A program made the position numbers and the translations under genes. DNA of 64,000 nucleotides from Ramlibacter henchirensis (GTDB lineage Bacteria; Pseudomonadota; Gammaproteobacteria; Burkholderiales; Burkholderiaceae_C). Shown here piece after piece: positions 8,263 to 17,277 of the stretch. The stretch spans positions 992,001 to 1,056,000 of the forward strand of contig NZ_SMLM01000002.1 in NCBI RefSeq assembly GCF_004682015.1. The letters are read 5' to 3'. The notes below the pieces were generated by a model that saw nothing but the letters and a program-made list of their open reading frames with translations, did not search any database and was not told the DNA's origin. Positions within the stretch are counted from its first letter, which is position 1. Every line of letters starts with the position of its first letter.

Positions 8263-10344
8263 ATGCCCCAGCGCAAGCTTTTCGTCACCACGGCCCTGCC
8301 GTACGCCAACGGCAAGTTCCACATCGGCCACATCATGGAATACATCCAGGCCGACATCTGGGTGCGGCACCAGCGCATGGGCGAGCACATGGTCCACTTC
8401 GTCGGCGCCGACGACGCGCACGGCGCGCCGATCATGATCGCGGCCGAGAAGGCGGGAAAGACGCCGAAGCAGTTCGTCGCCGAGATCGCCGCGGGCCGCA
8501 AGGAGTACCTGGACGGCTTCCACGTCCGCTTCGACAACTGGCACTCCACCGACAGCCCGGAAAACACCGAGCTAGCGCAGGGCATCTACAAGGCGCTGAA
8601 GGCGCGCGGCCTCGTCGCCACGCGCACCATCGAGCAGTTCTACGACCCGGTCAAGGGCATGTTCCTGCCCGACCGCTACATCAAGGGCGAATGCCCCACC
8701 TGCCACGCCAAGGACCAGTACGGCGACAGCTGCGAGGTGTGCAGCAGCGTGTATTCGCCCACGCAGCTGATCGAGCCGTATTCGACGCTCAGCGGCGCCA
8801 GGCCCGAGCTGCGCAGCTCGGAGCACTACTTCTTCAAGCTGTCCGACCCGAAGGTGGTCGACTTCCTGAAGGCCTGGACGCAGGACGGCAAGCTGCAGCA
8901 GGAGGTGGCGAAGAAGGCCAGCGAATGGTTCGAGGCCGGCATGGCCGATTGGGACATCAGCCGCGACGCGCCCTACTTCGGCATCGAGATCCCCCAAGCC
9001 CCCGGCAAGTACTTCTACGTCTGGCTCGACGCGCCCATCGGCTACCTGGCCAGCCTGAAGAACCACTTCGACAAGGGCCAGGCGAAGGACCACTGGCATG
9101 CGGCCTCGCGCACGAAGGCGAGCTTCGAGGAGTTCGTGGCGGACCCCGCCGTGGAGCAAGTGCACTTCATCGGCAAGGACATCGTCTATTTCCATACGCT
9201 GTTCTGGCCGGCGATGCTGCAGTTCTCCGGCCGCAAGACGCCCACGCAGGTGAACGTGCACGGCTTCATCACCGTCAGCGGCGAGAAGATGAGCAAGAGC
9301 CGCGGCACCGGCATCGACCCGCTGCGCTACCTGTCGCTCGGCATGAATCCCGAGTGGCTGCGCTACTACATCGCCGCCAAGCTGAACGGCAAGGTCGAGG
9401 ACGTCGACTTCAACCCCGAGGACTTCATCGCCCGGGTGAACGCCGACCTGATCGGCAAGTACGTCAACATCGCCAGCCGCGCGGCCAAGTTCGTGCCGGG
9501 CGGCAAGCTGCTCGGTCCGTTCTCGGTGCTGGAGGAACGCGCCACGCGGCTGGTCGACGAGGTGCGCAACCTCTACGAAGGCCGCGAATACGGCAAGGCG
9601 GTGCGCGAGATCATGGCGTTCGCCGACGACGTGAACCTGCACTTCGACGGCGCCGCACCGTGGAAGCTGGCCAAGGAAGGCCAGCAGGAGAAGGCCGCCC
9701 TGGTCTGCTCCGAATGCCTCGAGGCGTTCAAGGTGATGACCGCCTGCCTGAAGCCGATCCTGCCTGCGCTCGCGCGCGAGGCCGAGGCGTTCCTGAAATG
9801 CGAGCCGCTGGACTGGGACAACGCGGTCCGGCCGCTCGGTGCCGGGCATGTCATCGGGGAGTACAAGCACCTGATGCAGCGGGTGGATGCCAAGCAGGTG
9901 GATGCGTTGTTCGAGGCGCCGGCGGAAGCGGAGCAGCCCTCACCCCAGCCCTCTGCGGCGGGTGGGAGAGCGAGTGAACTGCCCGGGGGAGAGGCATTGG
10001 CTGCGCCGATCACGATCGACGACTTCGCGAAGATCGACCTGCGCATCGCGAAGATCGTGCAGTGCGAGGCCGTCGAGGGCTCGAACAAGCTGCTGCGCCT
10101 GACGCTGGACGTCGGCGAAGGCCGCATGCGGAACGTGTTCTCCGGCATCGCCTCGGCGTACAAGCCCGAGCAGCTGGTTGGAAAGCTGACGGTGGTCGTC
10201 GCCAACCTCGCGCCGCGCAAGATGAAGTTCGGCGTGAGCGAAGGCATGGTGTTGGCCGCGAGCCACGCCGACGAGAAGGCGAATCCCGGCATCTTCGTGC
10301 TGGAGCCCACGCCCGGCGCGCTGCCGGGCATGCGGGTGCGCTGA
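8263..10344 (+). CDS. metG: Methionine--tRNA ligase with C-terminal tRNA-binding domain
   Basis: A 693-residue class I aminoacyl-tRNA synthetase that charges tRNA-Met and initiator tRNA. The HIGH motif is FHIGH (residues 19-23) and the KMSKS loop is at 342-346. A zinc knuckle ([17 protein letters not shown]) lies in the CP region near residue 147. The anticodon-binding helical domain ends near residue 555. A Trbp111-like dimerisation/tRNA-binding domain starts at [16 protein letters not shown] (about residue 583) and runs to the C terminus. The linker between them (about 557-580) is encoded by a degenerate copy of the CCCTCACCCC repeat and reads [17 protein letters not shown]. The ATG at 8263 gives the normal N terminus. 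Confidence 0.97.
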   Translation: MPQRKLFVTTALPYANGKFHIGHIMEYIQADIWVRHQRMGEHMVHFVGADDAHGAPIMIAAEKAGKTPKQFVAEIAAGRKEYLDGFHVRFDNWHSTDSPENTELAQGIYKALKARGLVATRTIEQFYDPVKGMFLPDRYIKGECPTCHAKDQYGDSCEVCSSVYSPTQLIEPYSTLSGARPELRSSEHYFFKLSDPKVVDFLKAWTQDGKLQQEVAKKASEWFEAGMADWDISRDAPYFGIEIPQAPGKYFYVWLDAPIGYLASLKNHFDKGQAKDHWHAASRTKASFEEFVADPAVEQVHFIGKDIVYFHTLFWPAMLQFSGRKTPTQVNVHGFITVSGEKMSKSRGTGIDPLRYLSLGMNPEWLRYYIAAKLNGKVEDVDFNPEDFIARVNADLIGKYVNIASRAAKFVPGGKLLGPFSVLEERATRLVDEVRNLYEGREYGKAVREIMAFADDVNLHFDGAAPWKLAKEGQQEKAALVCSECLEAFKVMTACLKPILPALAREAEAFLKCEPLDWDNAVRPLGAGHVIGEYKHLMQRVDAKQVDALFEAPAEAEQPSPQPSAAGGRASELPGGEALAAPITIDDFAKIDLRIAKIVQCEAVEGSNKLLRLTLDVGEGRMRNVFSGIASAYKPEQLVGKLTVVVANLAPRKMKFGVSEGMVLAASHADEKANPGIFVLEPTPGALPGMRVR
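9937..9999. repeat. Degenerate CCCTCACCCC repeat inside the metG interdomain linker
   Basis: CCCTCACCCCAGCCCTCT at 9937-9954 is identical to the core of the copy at 50248. It is followed by a decayed right part (GGTGGGAGAGCGAGTGA, then GGGGGAGAGG) ending near 9993. The insertion keeps the reading frame and falls exactly between the synthetase body and the tRNA-binding domain. Confidence 0.75.
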
Positions 10345-10554
10345 GCGCTCAACGGCTGCTTACCGCGGCGCACGGCCGCGTTACAACTCATCCATAGAAT
10401 GCGGCTCATCCGTAAGTTCCGGATCCAGCCGCCCATGTCGCCGCGCCGCCACCGCCTGTCCCGCCGCAGCCTCCGCTGCTATGCCGGCCGCCTGCGGGCC
10501 GAGTGCAGCGGTTCGCTGCGAGGCCGGCCGCGCCGCAACCGGCGCGCCTGAGCC

Positions 10555-12207
10555 TTGGCCCCGTCCTTCGCCTTCCGCCCGCGACTGCTGGATGCGCTGC
10601 GCGGCTACGACCGCGGACGCTTCCTGCGCGACTTCGGCGCCGGCCTCACCGTCGGCGTCGTCGCCCTGCCCCTGGCCATGGCTTTCGCCATCGCCTCCGG
10701 CCTGCCGCCTTCGGCCGGGCTGTGGACGGCCATCATCGCCGGTCTGCTGGTCGCGCTGCTGGGCGGCTCCAACGTGCAGATCGGCGGCCCGGCGGGCGCG
10801 TTCATCGTCATCGTCTACGGGATCATCGAGCGGTACGGCGTCGCCAACCTGCTGATCGCCACGGCCTGCGCGGGTGTGCTGCTGTTCGCGCTGGGCCTGC
10901 TGCGACTGGGCTCGCTGGTGCGGTACGTGCCGGTCAGCATCGTGGTGGGCTTCACCAACGGCATCGCGGTGCTGATCGCGATGTCGCAGCTCAAGGACTG
11001 GCTGGGGCTCGAGGTCGATCGCATGCCGGCAGATTTCTTCGCCCAGCTGCGGGTGATCGCCGGCCACCTGCACACCTTCGACCTTCACGCCTTCGCGCTG
11101 GGCAGCGCCTGCCTGGCCGGGCTGTTCCTGTGGCCGCGCCTGTGGAACGCCGAGTCGCCGGTGCGGCCGGCGCTGGAGTTGCCGGGCATGCGCCAGGCCG
11201 TCAAGGTGGCCGCTCGCGTGCCCGGCCCGATCGTCGCGCTGGTCACTCTCACCGCCCTGGCCTTCGCGTTGAAGCTGCCGGTCGAGACCATCGGCAGCCG
11301 CTTTGGCGGCATTCCGGCCGGCCTGCCGCCCTTGGCGCTGCCGGACTTTTCGTGGGAGACGGTCAAGCAGTTGGTGACGCCCATGCTGACGATCGCACTG
11401 CTCGGCGCCATCGAATCGCTGCTGTGCGCGCGCGTGGCCGACCAGGTGAGCGGGCTGCCTCGGCACGACCCGAACCAGGAACTCATGGCCCAGGGCGTGG
11501 CCAATTTCGTGGCGCCCTTCTTCGGCGGCATGCCGGCCACGGGCACCATCGCGCGAACCGTGACCAACATCCGCTCGGGCGGCACCACGCCGGTCGCGGG
11601 CGCGGTGCACGCGGTCACGCTCGCGATCCTGGTGCTCGCCGCCGCGCCATTGGCGCTGCATGTTCCGCTGTCGGTGCTGGCGGGCATCCTGCTGTTCGTG
11701 GCCTGGAACATGGGCGAGTGGCGCGAGTTCGCGCACCTGAAGCGCTACAGCGCGCATTACCGGGTGCTGATGCTGGGCACCTTCTTCCTCACGGTGGTGT
11801 TCGACCTCACCGTGGCGCTGGAGGTCGGGCTGGTCGCCGCCTGCGCGCTCTTCATCCGCAAGATGAGTTCGCTGTTCCGCGTGGAGCAGGTGCCGGGCGA
11901 GGAAGCGCAATTGCGCTTTCGCCTGTACGGCTCGCTCTTCTTCGGCGCCGTCGCGCGCATCGACACGGTCGTCCAGGCGGTCGAGGGCTCGGGACCTGCG
12001 CCGGTGGTGGTGCTCGACGCGCTGCAGCTGGTCCACCTGGACACGTCGGGCCTGGACGCCCTGCGCCAGCTTCACAAGGTGGTGCTGCTGCGCGGCGGCA
12101 CGCTGCGGCTGGACAACCTGCAGGAGCAGCCGCGCGAGGTGATCGAGCGATCCGGCTTCGGCACCGAGCTGACGCAGCACCTGGCCTCGCCGGAAGTGGC
12201 CGTCTAG
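10555..12207 (+). CDS. SulP-family anion transporter with STAS domain
   Basis: A 550-residue inner-membrane protein with ten or more hydrophobic spans and the SulP N-terminal signature (GLTVGVVALPLAMAFAIASG, then GGSNVQIGGPAGAFIV). The STAS regulatory domain occupies roughly residues 440-545 (VVVLDALQLVHLDTSGLDAL). Family members carry sulfate, bicarbonate or dicarboxylates; the substrate cannot be read here. The start is a TTG at 10555: a TGA lies at 10549-10551 in the same frame, and the first in-frame ATG is inside the first membrane span. No clear ribosome-binding site precedes it. A 50-codon arginine-rich frame (10399-10551) ends 3 bases before the TTG and might couple translation. Its TAG stop overlaps the convergent lipoprotein stop as CTAG. 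Confidence 0.88.
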   Translation: MAPSFAFRPRLLDALRGYDRGRFLRDFGAGLTVGVVALPLAMAFAIASGLPPSAGLWTAIIAGLLVALLGGSNVQIGGPAGAFIVIVYGIIERYGVANLLIATACAGVLLFALGLLRLGSLVRYVPVSIVVGFTNGIAVLIAMSQLKDWLGLEVDRMPADFFAQLRVIAGHLHTFDLHAFALGSACLAGLFLWPRLWNAESPVRPALELPGMRQAVKVAARVPGPIVALVTLTALAFALKLPVETIGSRFGGIPAGLPPLALPDFSWETVKQLVTPMLTIALLGAIESLLCARVADQVSGLPRHDPNQELMAQGVANFVAPFFGGMPATGTIARTVTNIRSGGTTPVAGAVHAVTLAILVLAAAPLALHVPLSVLAGILLFVAWNMGEWREFAHLKRYSAHYRVLMLGTFFLTVVFDLTVALEVGLVAACALFIRKMSSLFRVEQVPGEEAQLRFRLYGSLFFGAVARIDTVVQAVEGSGPAPVVVLDALQLVHLDTSGLDALRQLHKVVLLRGGTLRLDNLQEQPREVIERSGFGTELTQHLASPEVAV

Positions 12208-12704
12208 CGGCTCGGCCCGCCGCGGTTCTCGGGCGCCTCGGGGTCGGGCCCGGTGGAGGTGCGCACCACGCGCATGTCGGGGTCGAACCAGACGGTGAAC
12301 ATCATCGAGGTGTTGGGCGGCTGCATGTAGCGCCAGTCCCACGCCTCCTCGCGCTTGAGCGCGTACGGCGTGCGCTTGGCGGGCTTGCCGAGCATGCGGC
12401 GCACCTGCTCCATCGACATGCCGGCCTGCACCTGCGCGAAGGTGGTGGGGGTGAGCACCTGGCGCAGCGCGGACATCTTGCCGTCCGCGCCGATGGTGAT
12501 CATGTAGTTCTGGTGGCCCGCGGGGTTGCGGTTGTATTCGAGGACGCGGGCGCCGCCGGGGCCGTCCCAGATGTTCTCCGGGTTGCCGAACTGGGCGCGA
12601 ACGTCCGCCTCGGTCGAGACGCCTTCCTCGAGCTTTTCGATACGCCGCTGGTCGCAGCCGACCAGCGTGGCCAGCGCGGCTAGCAATCCACTGACGAGTC
12701 CCAT
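12204..12704 (-). CDS. BamE/SmpA-like lipoprotein with two tandem repeats
   Basis: A 166-residue predicted lipoprotein. The signal segment ends in the lipobox LVGC (Cys at about residue 17). The mature part has two BamE/SmpA/OmlA-like units. The first is around VSTEADVRAQFGNPENIW, the second around MSMEQVRRMLGKPAKRTPYA followed by EAWDWRY. BamE proper has one such unit and is shorter, so this is a paralogue-like envelope protein, probably in the outer membrane and facing the periplasm. The start at 12704 is the ATG just before the signal peptide; upstream in-frame codons do not look like leader sequence. It is divergent from DUF3460 across 42 bases. Confidence 0.75.
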   Translation of the reverse strand: MGLVSGLLAALATLVGCDQRRIEKLEEGVSTEADVRAQFGNPENIWDGPGGARVLEYNRNPAGHQNYMITIGADGKMSALRQVLTPTTFAQVQAGMSMEQVRRMLGKPAKRTPYALKREEAWDWRYMQPPNTSMMFTVWFDPDMRVVRTSTGPDPEAPENRGGPSR

Positions 12705-12746
12705 CGAGCACCGTAGGTAAAATTGCCTGCTCACCCGATCGAGTCT

Positions 12747-12980
12747 ATGTCCAAGTTGCTCCGCATCTTCCGCCGGCCGGACTACAAGTCCGACGTCACC
12801 CAGTTCATCGAACAGCTGAAGGCGCAGCGCCCCGACATCGAAGCCCAGCAGCGCGCCGGCCGCGCCATCTGGTGGGACAAGCACATCGACCGCGAGGCGC
12901 TGGGGGACTGGAAGAAGGCCCGCGTGCCGCAGAAGCCCTACGTGTACGGCAGCGGCGGCGACTCGTCGGATTCCAAGTGA
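12747..12980 (+). CDS. DUF3460 family small protein
   Basis: A 77-residue basic cytoplasmic protein of a family restricted largely to betaproteobacteria. The conserved core is FRRPDYKSDVTQFIEQLK followed by RAIWWDKHIDREAL. Function is unknown. The ATG at 12747 was chosen over an in-frame ATG at 12723 because it starts at the conserved SKLLRIFRRPDY. The stop overlaps the GTG of scpA (GTGA), so the two are probably translated together. This pairing with scpA recurs in related genera, which hints at a chromosome-related role but does not show one. Confidence 0.85.
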   Translation: MSKLLRIFRRPDYKSDVTQFIEQLKAQRPDIEAQQRAGRAIWWDKHIDREALGDWKKARVPQKPYVYGSGGDSSDSK

Positions 12981-13831
12981 ACGACAGCGAACGAACCAGC
13001 CTGCCCGAAGGCGCTTCCGCGGACGTCCCGGGCATGCCCGACGTGGTCGACCAGGTCGCGCTGGCGCGTCTCTACGGCGAACCGCTGTTCGCCATGCCGA
13101 CGGACCTGTACATCCCGCCCGATGCGCTGGAGATCTTCCTCGAGGCATTCGAAGGCCCGCTGGACCTGCTGCTGTATCTCATCCGCAAGCAGAACTTCAA
13201 CATCCTCGACATCCCGATGGCGGCGATGACCCGCCAGTACCTCCAGTACGTCGACGAGATCCGCTCGCGCAACCTGGAACTGGCGGCCGAATACCTGCTG
13301 ATGGCGGCCATGCTCATCGAGATCAAGTCGCGCATGCTGCTGCCCCCCAAGAAGACGGCGGAAGGCCAGGAGCCGGAGGACCCGCGCGCGGAGCTGGTGC
13401 GCCGCCTGCTGGAGTACGAGCAGATGAAGATGGCCGCCGCGCGCCTGAACGCGGTGCCCCAGGTCGGCCGCGACGTGCTGCGCGCCCAGGTCTACATCGA
13501 GCAGTCGATGCAGCCGCGCTTTCCGGACGTCAACGTCGTCGACCTGCAGGAAGCCTGGCGCGACATCCTCAAGCGCGCCCGGCTGGTGCAGCACCACAAG
13601 ATCACGCGTGAGGAGCTCTCGGTGCGCGAGCACATGAGCATCGTGCTGCGCAAGCTGCAGGGCCGCAAGTTCGTGGAGTTCGAGAACCTGTTCGACACCA
13701 GCCGCGGCATGCCGGTGCTGATCGTGACGTTCATCGCCATGCTGGAACTGGCCAAGGAGACGCTGATCGAGGTGACGCAGGCGGAAGCCTTCGCGCCGAT
13801 CTACGTGCGCCTGGCCTACCAGCCCGCCTGA
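12977..13831 (+). CDS. scpA: Segregation and condensation protein A (ScpA)
   Basis: A 284-residue kleisin-family subunit that bridges the SMC ATPase heads in the bacterial condensin complex. The family core is clear: EIFLEAFEGPLDLLLYLIRK, then NILDIPMAAMTRQYLQY and LLMAAMLIEIKSRMLLP. A C-terminal winged-helix region follows (VREHMSIVLRKLQGRKFVEF). The GTG at 12977 overlaps the DUF3460 stop. The first 40 or so residues precede the conserved domain and are variable. The usual partner gene scpB is not in the window. The stop TGA shares one base with the ATG of nadB. Confidence 0.95.
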   Translation: MNDSERTSLPEGASADVPGMPDVVDQVALARLYGEPLFAMPTDLYIPPDALEIFLEAFEGPLDLLLYLIRKQNFNILDIPMAAMTRQYLQYVDEIRSRNLELAAEYLLMAAMLIEIKSRMLLPPKKTAEGQEPEDPRAELVRRLLEYEQMKMAAARLNAVPQVGRDVLRAQVYIEQSMQPRFPDVNVVDLQEAWRDILKRARLVQHHKITREELSVREHMSIVLRKLQGRKFVEFENLFDTSRGMPVLIVTFIAMLELAKETLIEVTQAEAFAPIYVRLAYQPA

Positions 13832-15408
13832 TGGAAACCTCGCTCGACTTCGATGTCGTCATCGTCGGCAGCGGACTGGCCGGCCTCTCCGCCGCGATGC
13901 ATCTCGCGCCCACGCACCGGGTCGCCGTCATCACCAAGCGCGGCCTGGCCGACGGCTCCAGCGGCTGGGCCCAGGGCGGCATCGCAGCCGTGATGGACCG
14001 GGGCGACAGCTTCGAATCGCACGTCGACGACACGCTGGTGGCCGGCGCCGGGCTGTCCGATCCGGAGGCCACGCGCTTCGTCGTCGAGCACGCGCCCGAA
14101 AGCATCGCCTGGCTCCAGCAACTGGGCGTGCCGTTCTCGCAGGAGCACGGCCAGCTGCACCTCACCCGCGAAGGCGGCCACAGCGCGCGCCGCATCGTGC
14201 ACGTCACCGATGCCACCGGCGCGGCCGTGCAGCACACGCTGATCGACCACGTGCGGCGCACGCCGAACATCCGCCTTTTCGAGCACCACACGCTGGTGGA
14301 CCTGATCACGAGCCGCCGCATCGGCCAGCTGCCGCAGCGCTGCCTGGGCCTGTACGCGCTGGACGAGCAGGCGGACCAGGTCGTCACCTTCCGCGCGCCG
14401 CAGACCATCCTGGCCACCGGCGGCGCGGGCAAGGTCTACCTGTACACCACGAATCCCGACACGGCCACCGGCGACGGCATCGCGGCGGCATGGCGCGCCG
14501 GCTGCCGGGTGACGAACATGGAGTTCATCCAGTTCCACCCGACCTGCCTGTGGCACCCGCTGGTCAAGAGCTTCCTGATCACCGAGGCCGTGCGCGGCGA
14601 AGGCGGGCGGCTGCTGCTGCCGGACGGCACGCGCTTCATGCCGCAGCACGACCAGCGCGCCGAACTCGCGCCGCGCGACGTGGTCGCCCGCGCCATCGAC
14701 TTCGAGATGAAGAAGCACGGCCTGGACTGCGTGTACCTGGACATCTCGCACCAGCCGGCGGCCTTCATCCGCGAGCACTTCCCCAACATCCACGCGCGCT
14801 GCCTGGAGCTGGGCATCGACATCACGCGCCAGCCGATCCCGGTGGTGCCCGCGGCCCACTACACCTGCGGCGGCATCCACACCGACCTGGCCGGCCGCAC
14901 CGACCTGCCGGGCCTGCATGCGATCGGCGAGACGGCTTACACCGGCCTGCACGGCGCCAACCGCCTCGCCAGCAACTCGCTGGTCGAATGCATGGTGTTC
15001 GCCCGTTCCGCCGCGCTGGACATCCGCGAAGCGCGGGAGCCGGCCGTGCCGCCGGTGCCCGTCTGGGACGAGAGCCGCGTCACAGACCCCGACGAATCGG
15101 TGGTCATCTCGCACAACTGGGACGAGCTGCGCCGCTTCATGTGGGACTACGTCGGCATAGTGCGCACCAACAAGCGCCTGGAACGCGCCGCGCACCGCAT
15201 CCGGCTGCTGCAGGAGGAGATCCAGGAGTTCTACGCGAACTTCCACATCAGCCGCGACCTGCTCGAGCTGCGCAACCTGGTCACCGTGGCCGACCTGATC
15301 GTCCGGTCGGCGCAGGCGCGGCATGAGAGCCGCGGCCTGCATTTCAGCCGCGACTACCCGTCCATGGACGCGGACGCGCAGCCGACCACCCTGACGCCTC
15401 AGCGATAA
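13831..15408 (+). CDS. nadB: L-aspartate oxidase
   Basis: A 525-residue FAD enzyme that oxidises L-aspartate to iminoaspartate, the first step of de novo NAD synthesis. The dinucleotide-binding motif VVIVGSGLAGLSAAMHL lies at about residues 9-25. The substrate-loop motif TREGGHSARRI and the family HYTCGGIHTDLAGRT are present. The C-terminal helical domain (residues about 420-510) matches the succinate dehydrogenase/fumarate reductase flavoprotein fold. Length is normal. The ATG overlaps the scpA stop by one base. The next two pathway genes, nadA and nadC, lie on the other strand 0.7 kb away. Confidence 0.97.
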   Translation: METSLDFDVVIVGSGLAGLSAAMHLAPTHRVAVITKRGLADGSSGWAQGGIAAVMDRGDSFESHVDDTLVAGAGLSDPEATRFVVEHAPESIAWLQQLGVPFSQEHGQLHLTREGGHSARRIVHVTDATGAAVQHTLIDHVRRTPNIRLFEHHTLVDLITSRRIGQLPQRCLGLYALDEQADQVVTFRAPQTILATGGAGKVYLYTTNPDTATGDGIAAAWRAGCRVTNMEFIQFHPTCLWHPLVKSFLITEAVRGEGGRLLLPDGTRFMPQHDQRAELAPRDVVARAIDFEMKKHGLDCVYLDISHQPAAFIREHFPNIHARCLELGIDITRQPIPVVPAAHYTCGGIHTDLAGRTDLPGLHAIGETAYTGLHGANRLASNSLVECMVFARSAALDIREAREPAVPPVPVWDESRVTDPDESVVISHNWDELRRFMWDYVGIVRTNKRLERAAHRIRLLQEEIQEFYANFHISRDLLELRNLVTVADLIVRSAQARHESRGLHFSRDYPSMDADAQPTTLTPQR

Positions 15409-15526
15409 GTTCGCTCCTGGCACCGCTGAGCTGATCGGGCCGACTTCGCATGCGGGTTTGCACCCGGTGCTCTGCCGAGCGTCGCGGCTCTAGCATGGCC
15501 CTCCCACACGAACCAGGAGACGGCAC

Positions 15527-16132
15527 ATGGGCACCAGGATCAGGAGCGCACTACGCACCGCAGCGCTGACCGGCGCGGTGGCTCTGGCGGGCTGCGCGAA
15601 CATGATGGGCGGTGGCGGCTGGGTGCCGCTGGTCGACAGCGGCAAGGGGCTGGAGCGGTTCAACCGTGTCGGGGAGGCCGACTGGGCGGTGGTTGACGGC
15701 GCGATCCAGGCCACGCGCGGCGGCAGCACCCCGGCCTTCCTCGTCACTCGCGAGTCGTACAAGGACTTCGCGATCCGCGCCGAGTTCTGGGCCAGCGACG
15801 ACGCCAACAGCGGCATCTTCGTGCGCTGCCAGAACCCGCAGCAGATCACCGACGAGAACTGCTACGAGGCCAACGTATTCGACCAGCGGCCGGACCCGAC
15901 CTACGGCACCGGCTCCATCGTCAAGGTCGCTCCCGTGCGCCAGCCGCCGCCGAAGGCGGGCGGCAAGTGGAACACCATGGAAGTGACGGCCAAGGGTGAC
16001 CACCTGGTCGTGATGTTCAACGGCGAGAAGACCGTCGACCACCGCGACCGCAAGTTCGCCAGCGGGCCCGTCGCGCTGCAGTGGGGCCGCGGAACGGTCA
16101 AGTTCCGCAAGGTCGAGATCAAGCCGCTCTGA
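15527..16132 (+). CDS. DUF1080 (3-keto-disaccharide hydrolase-like) lipoprotein
   Basis: A 201-residue predicted lipoprotein with lipobox LAGC at about residue 22. It carries a single DUF1080/LamG-like beta-sandwich: WVPLVDSGKGLERFNRVGEA at the start, SGIFVRCQNPQQITDENCYE in the middle and a VTAKGDHLVVMFNGEKT strand pair near the end. Bacteroidetes members of this family act on keto-sugars, but whether this one is an enzyme is unknown; the name is based on the domain only. A purine-rich AGGAG precedes the ATG. The 118 bases upstream hold no other gene. The gene faces nadA with 19 bases between stops. Confidence 0.82.
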   Translation: MGTRIRSALRTAALTGAVALAGCANMMGGGGWVPLVDSGKGLERFNRVGEADWAVVDGAIQATRGGSTPAFLVTRESYKDFAIRAEFWASDDANSGIFVRCQNPQQITDENCYEANVFDQRPDPTYGTGSIVKVAPVRQPPPKAGGKWNTMEVTAKGDHLVVMFNGEKTVDHRDRKFASGPVALQWGRGTVKFRKVEIKPL

Positions 16133-16151
16133 GCGCGCGGCGGCGCGGCGG

Positions 16152-17267
16152 TCAGGCCGCGCCGAAATGCGGCACCAGCGCGCCGGCCGGCTGGCCGTTC
16201 TTCAGCGCTGCCGTGAAGGCCAGCATCCGGTCGATCGGCACGCGCGCGCGCTGGCCGACCGCCGGGTCCACGAAGATCTCGTTGGCGCCGGTCTCCAGCA
16301 CCTGCGCCAGGCCGGCCAGCCCGTTCATCGCCATCCAGGGGCAGTGCGCGCAGCTCTTGCACGTGGCGCTGTTGCCCGCCGTGGGCGCCTCGAAGAACAC
16401 CTTGCCGGGATTGAGCGTGCGCAGCTTGTGCATCATCCCGTTGTCGGTCGCGACGATGAACTCCTTGGCATCCATCTCGCGGGCGGCCTTCAGGATGGCG
16501 GAGGTGGAGCCGACGGCGTCGGCCAGCGCCACCACGTCGGCGGGCGACTCGGGGTGCACCAGCACCTTGGCCCGCGGATGCTCCTTCTTCAGCGCCTCCA
16601 GCTCGAACGCCTTGAACTCGTCGTGCACGATGCACGAGCCGCTCCAGAACACCATGTCGGCGCCGGTCTCGCGCTGGATGTAGCTGCCCAGGTGGCGGTC
16701 GGGTGCCCACAGGATCTTGTGTCCCTTCTCCTTGAGCGCGTTGACGATGTCCAGCGCGCAGCTTGAGGTGACCAGCCAGTCCGAGCGCGCCTTCACGGCC
16801 GCGCTGGTGTTGGCGTAGACCACCACCGTGCGGTCCGGATGCTGGTCGCAGAAAGCGCTGAACTCGGCGATCGGACAGCCCAGGTCCAGCGAGCAGGTCG
16901 CGTCCAGGTCCGGCATCAGCACCCGCTTCTCGGGCGACAGGATCTTGGCCGTTTCGCCCATGAAGCGCACGCCGGAGACCACCAGCGTCTGCGCCGGGTG
17001 ATCGCGGCCGAATCGCGCCATCTCCAGGGAGTCGCTGACGATGCCGCCGGTTTCCTCGGCCAGGTCCTGCAGGTCCGGATGCACGTAGTAGTGGGACACC
17101 ATGACGGCGTTGCGCTCCTTGAGCAGGCGCCTGATGCGCGCCTTGAGCTCGGTCCGCTCCGCGGGCGTGGGCTCCTGTGGAATACGCGCCCACGCATGCC
17201 GGGTATCGCAGGCATTGCCGACGGGCTGTTCGTACTCGACGTCGAAGATGGGGATGACGGCGCTCAT
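16152..17267 (-). CDS. nadA: Quinolinate synthase
   Basis: A 371-residue [4Fe-4S] enzyme that condenses iminoaspartate with dihydroxyacetone phosphate to give quinolinate. Three pseudo-repeated domains are apparent. Cluster cysteines are in [12 protein letters not shown] (about residues 117-128), the [10 protein letters not shown] loop, and the C-terminal [34 protein letters not shown] matches the conserved substrate site. The start at 17267 gives an N terminus typical of betaproteobacterial NadA. It is 10 bases downstream of nadC on the same strand, forming a two-gene unit that faces the nadB strand. Confidence 0.97.
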   Translation of the reverse strand: MSAVIPIFDVEYEQPVGNACDTRHAWARIPQEPTPAERTELKARIRRLLKERNAVMVSHYYVHPDLQDLAEETGGIVSDSLEMARFGRDHPAQTLVVSGVRFMGETAKILSPEKRVLMPDLDATCSLDLGCPIAEFSAFCDQHPDRTVVVYANTSAAVKARSDWLVTSSCALDIVNALKEKGHKILWAPDRHLGSYIQRETGADMVFWSGSCIVHDEFKAFELEALKKEHPRAKVLVHPESPADVVALADAVGSTSAILKAAREMDAKEFIVATDNGMMHKLRTLNPGKVFFEAPTAGNSATCKSCAHCPWMAMNGLAGLAQVLETGANEIFVDPAVGQRARVPIDRMLAFTAALKNGQPAGALVPHFGAA

Positions 17268-17277
17268 GGGGTTCGGT

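Noticed and set aside
10381..12711. A 776-codon minus-strand frame opposite the SulP gene
   Set aside because: Gln/His/Arg-rich shadow sequence; the plus strand has SulP signatures and a STAS domain.
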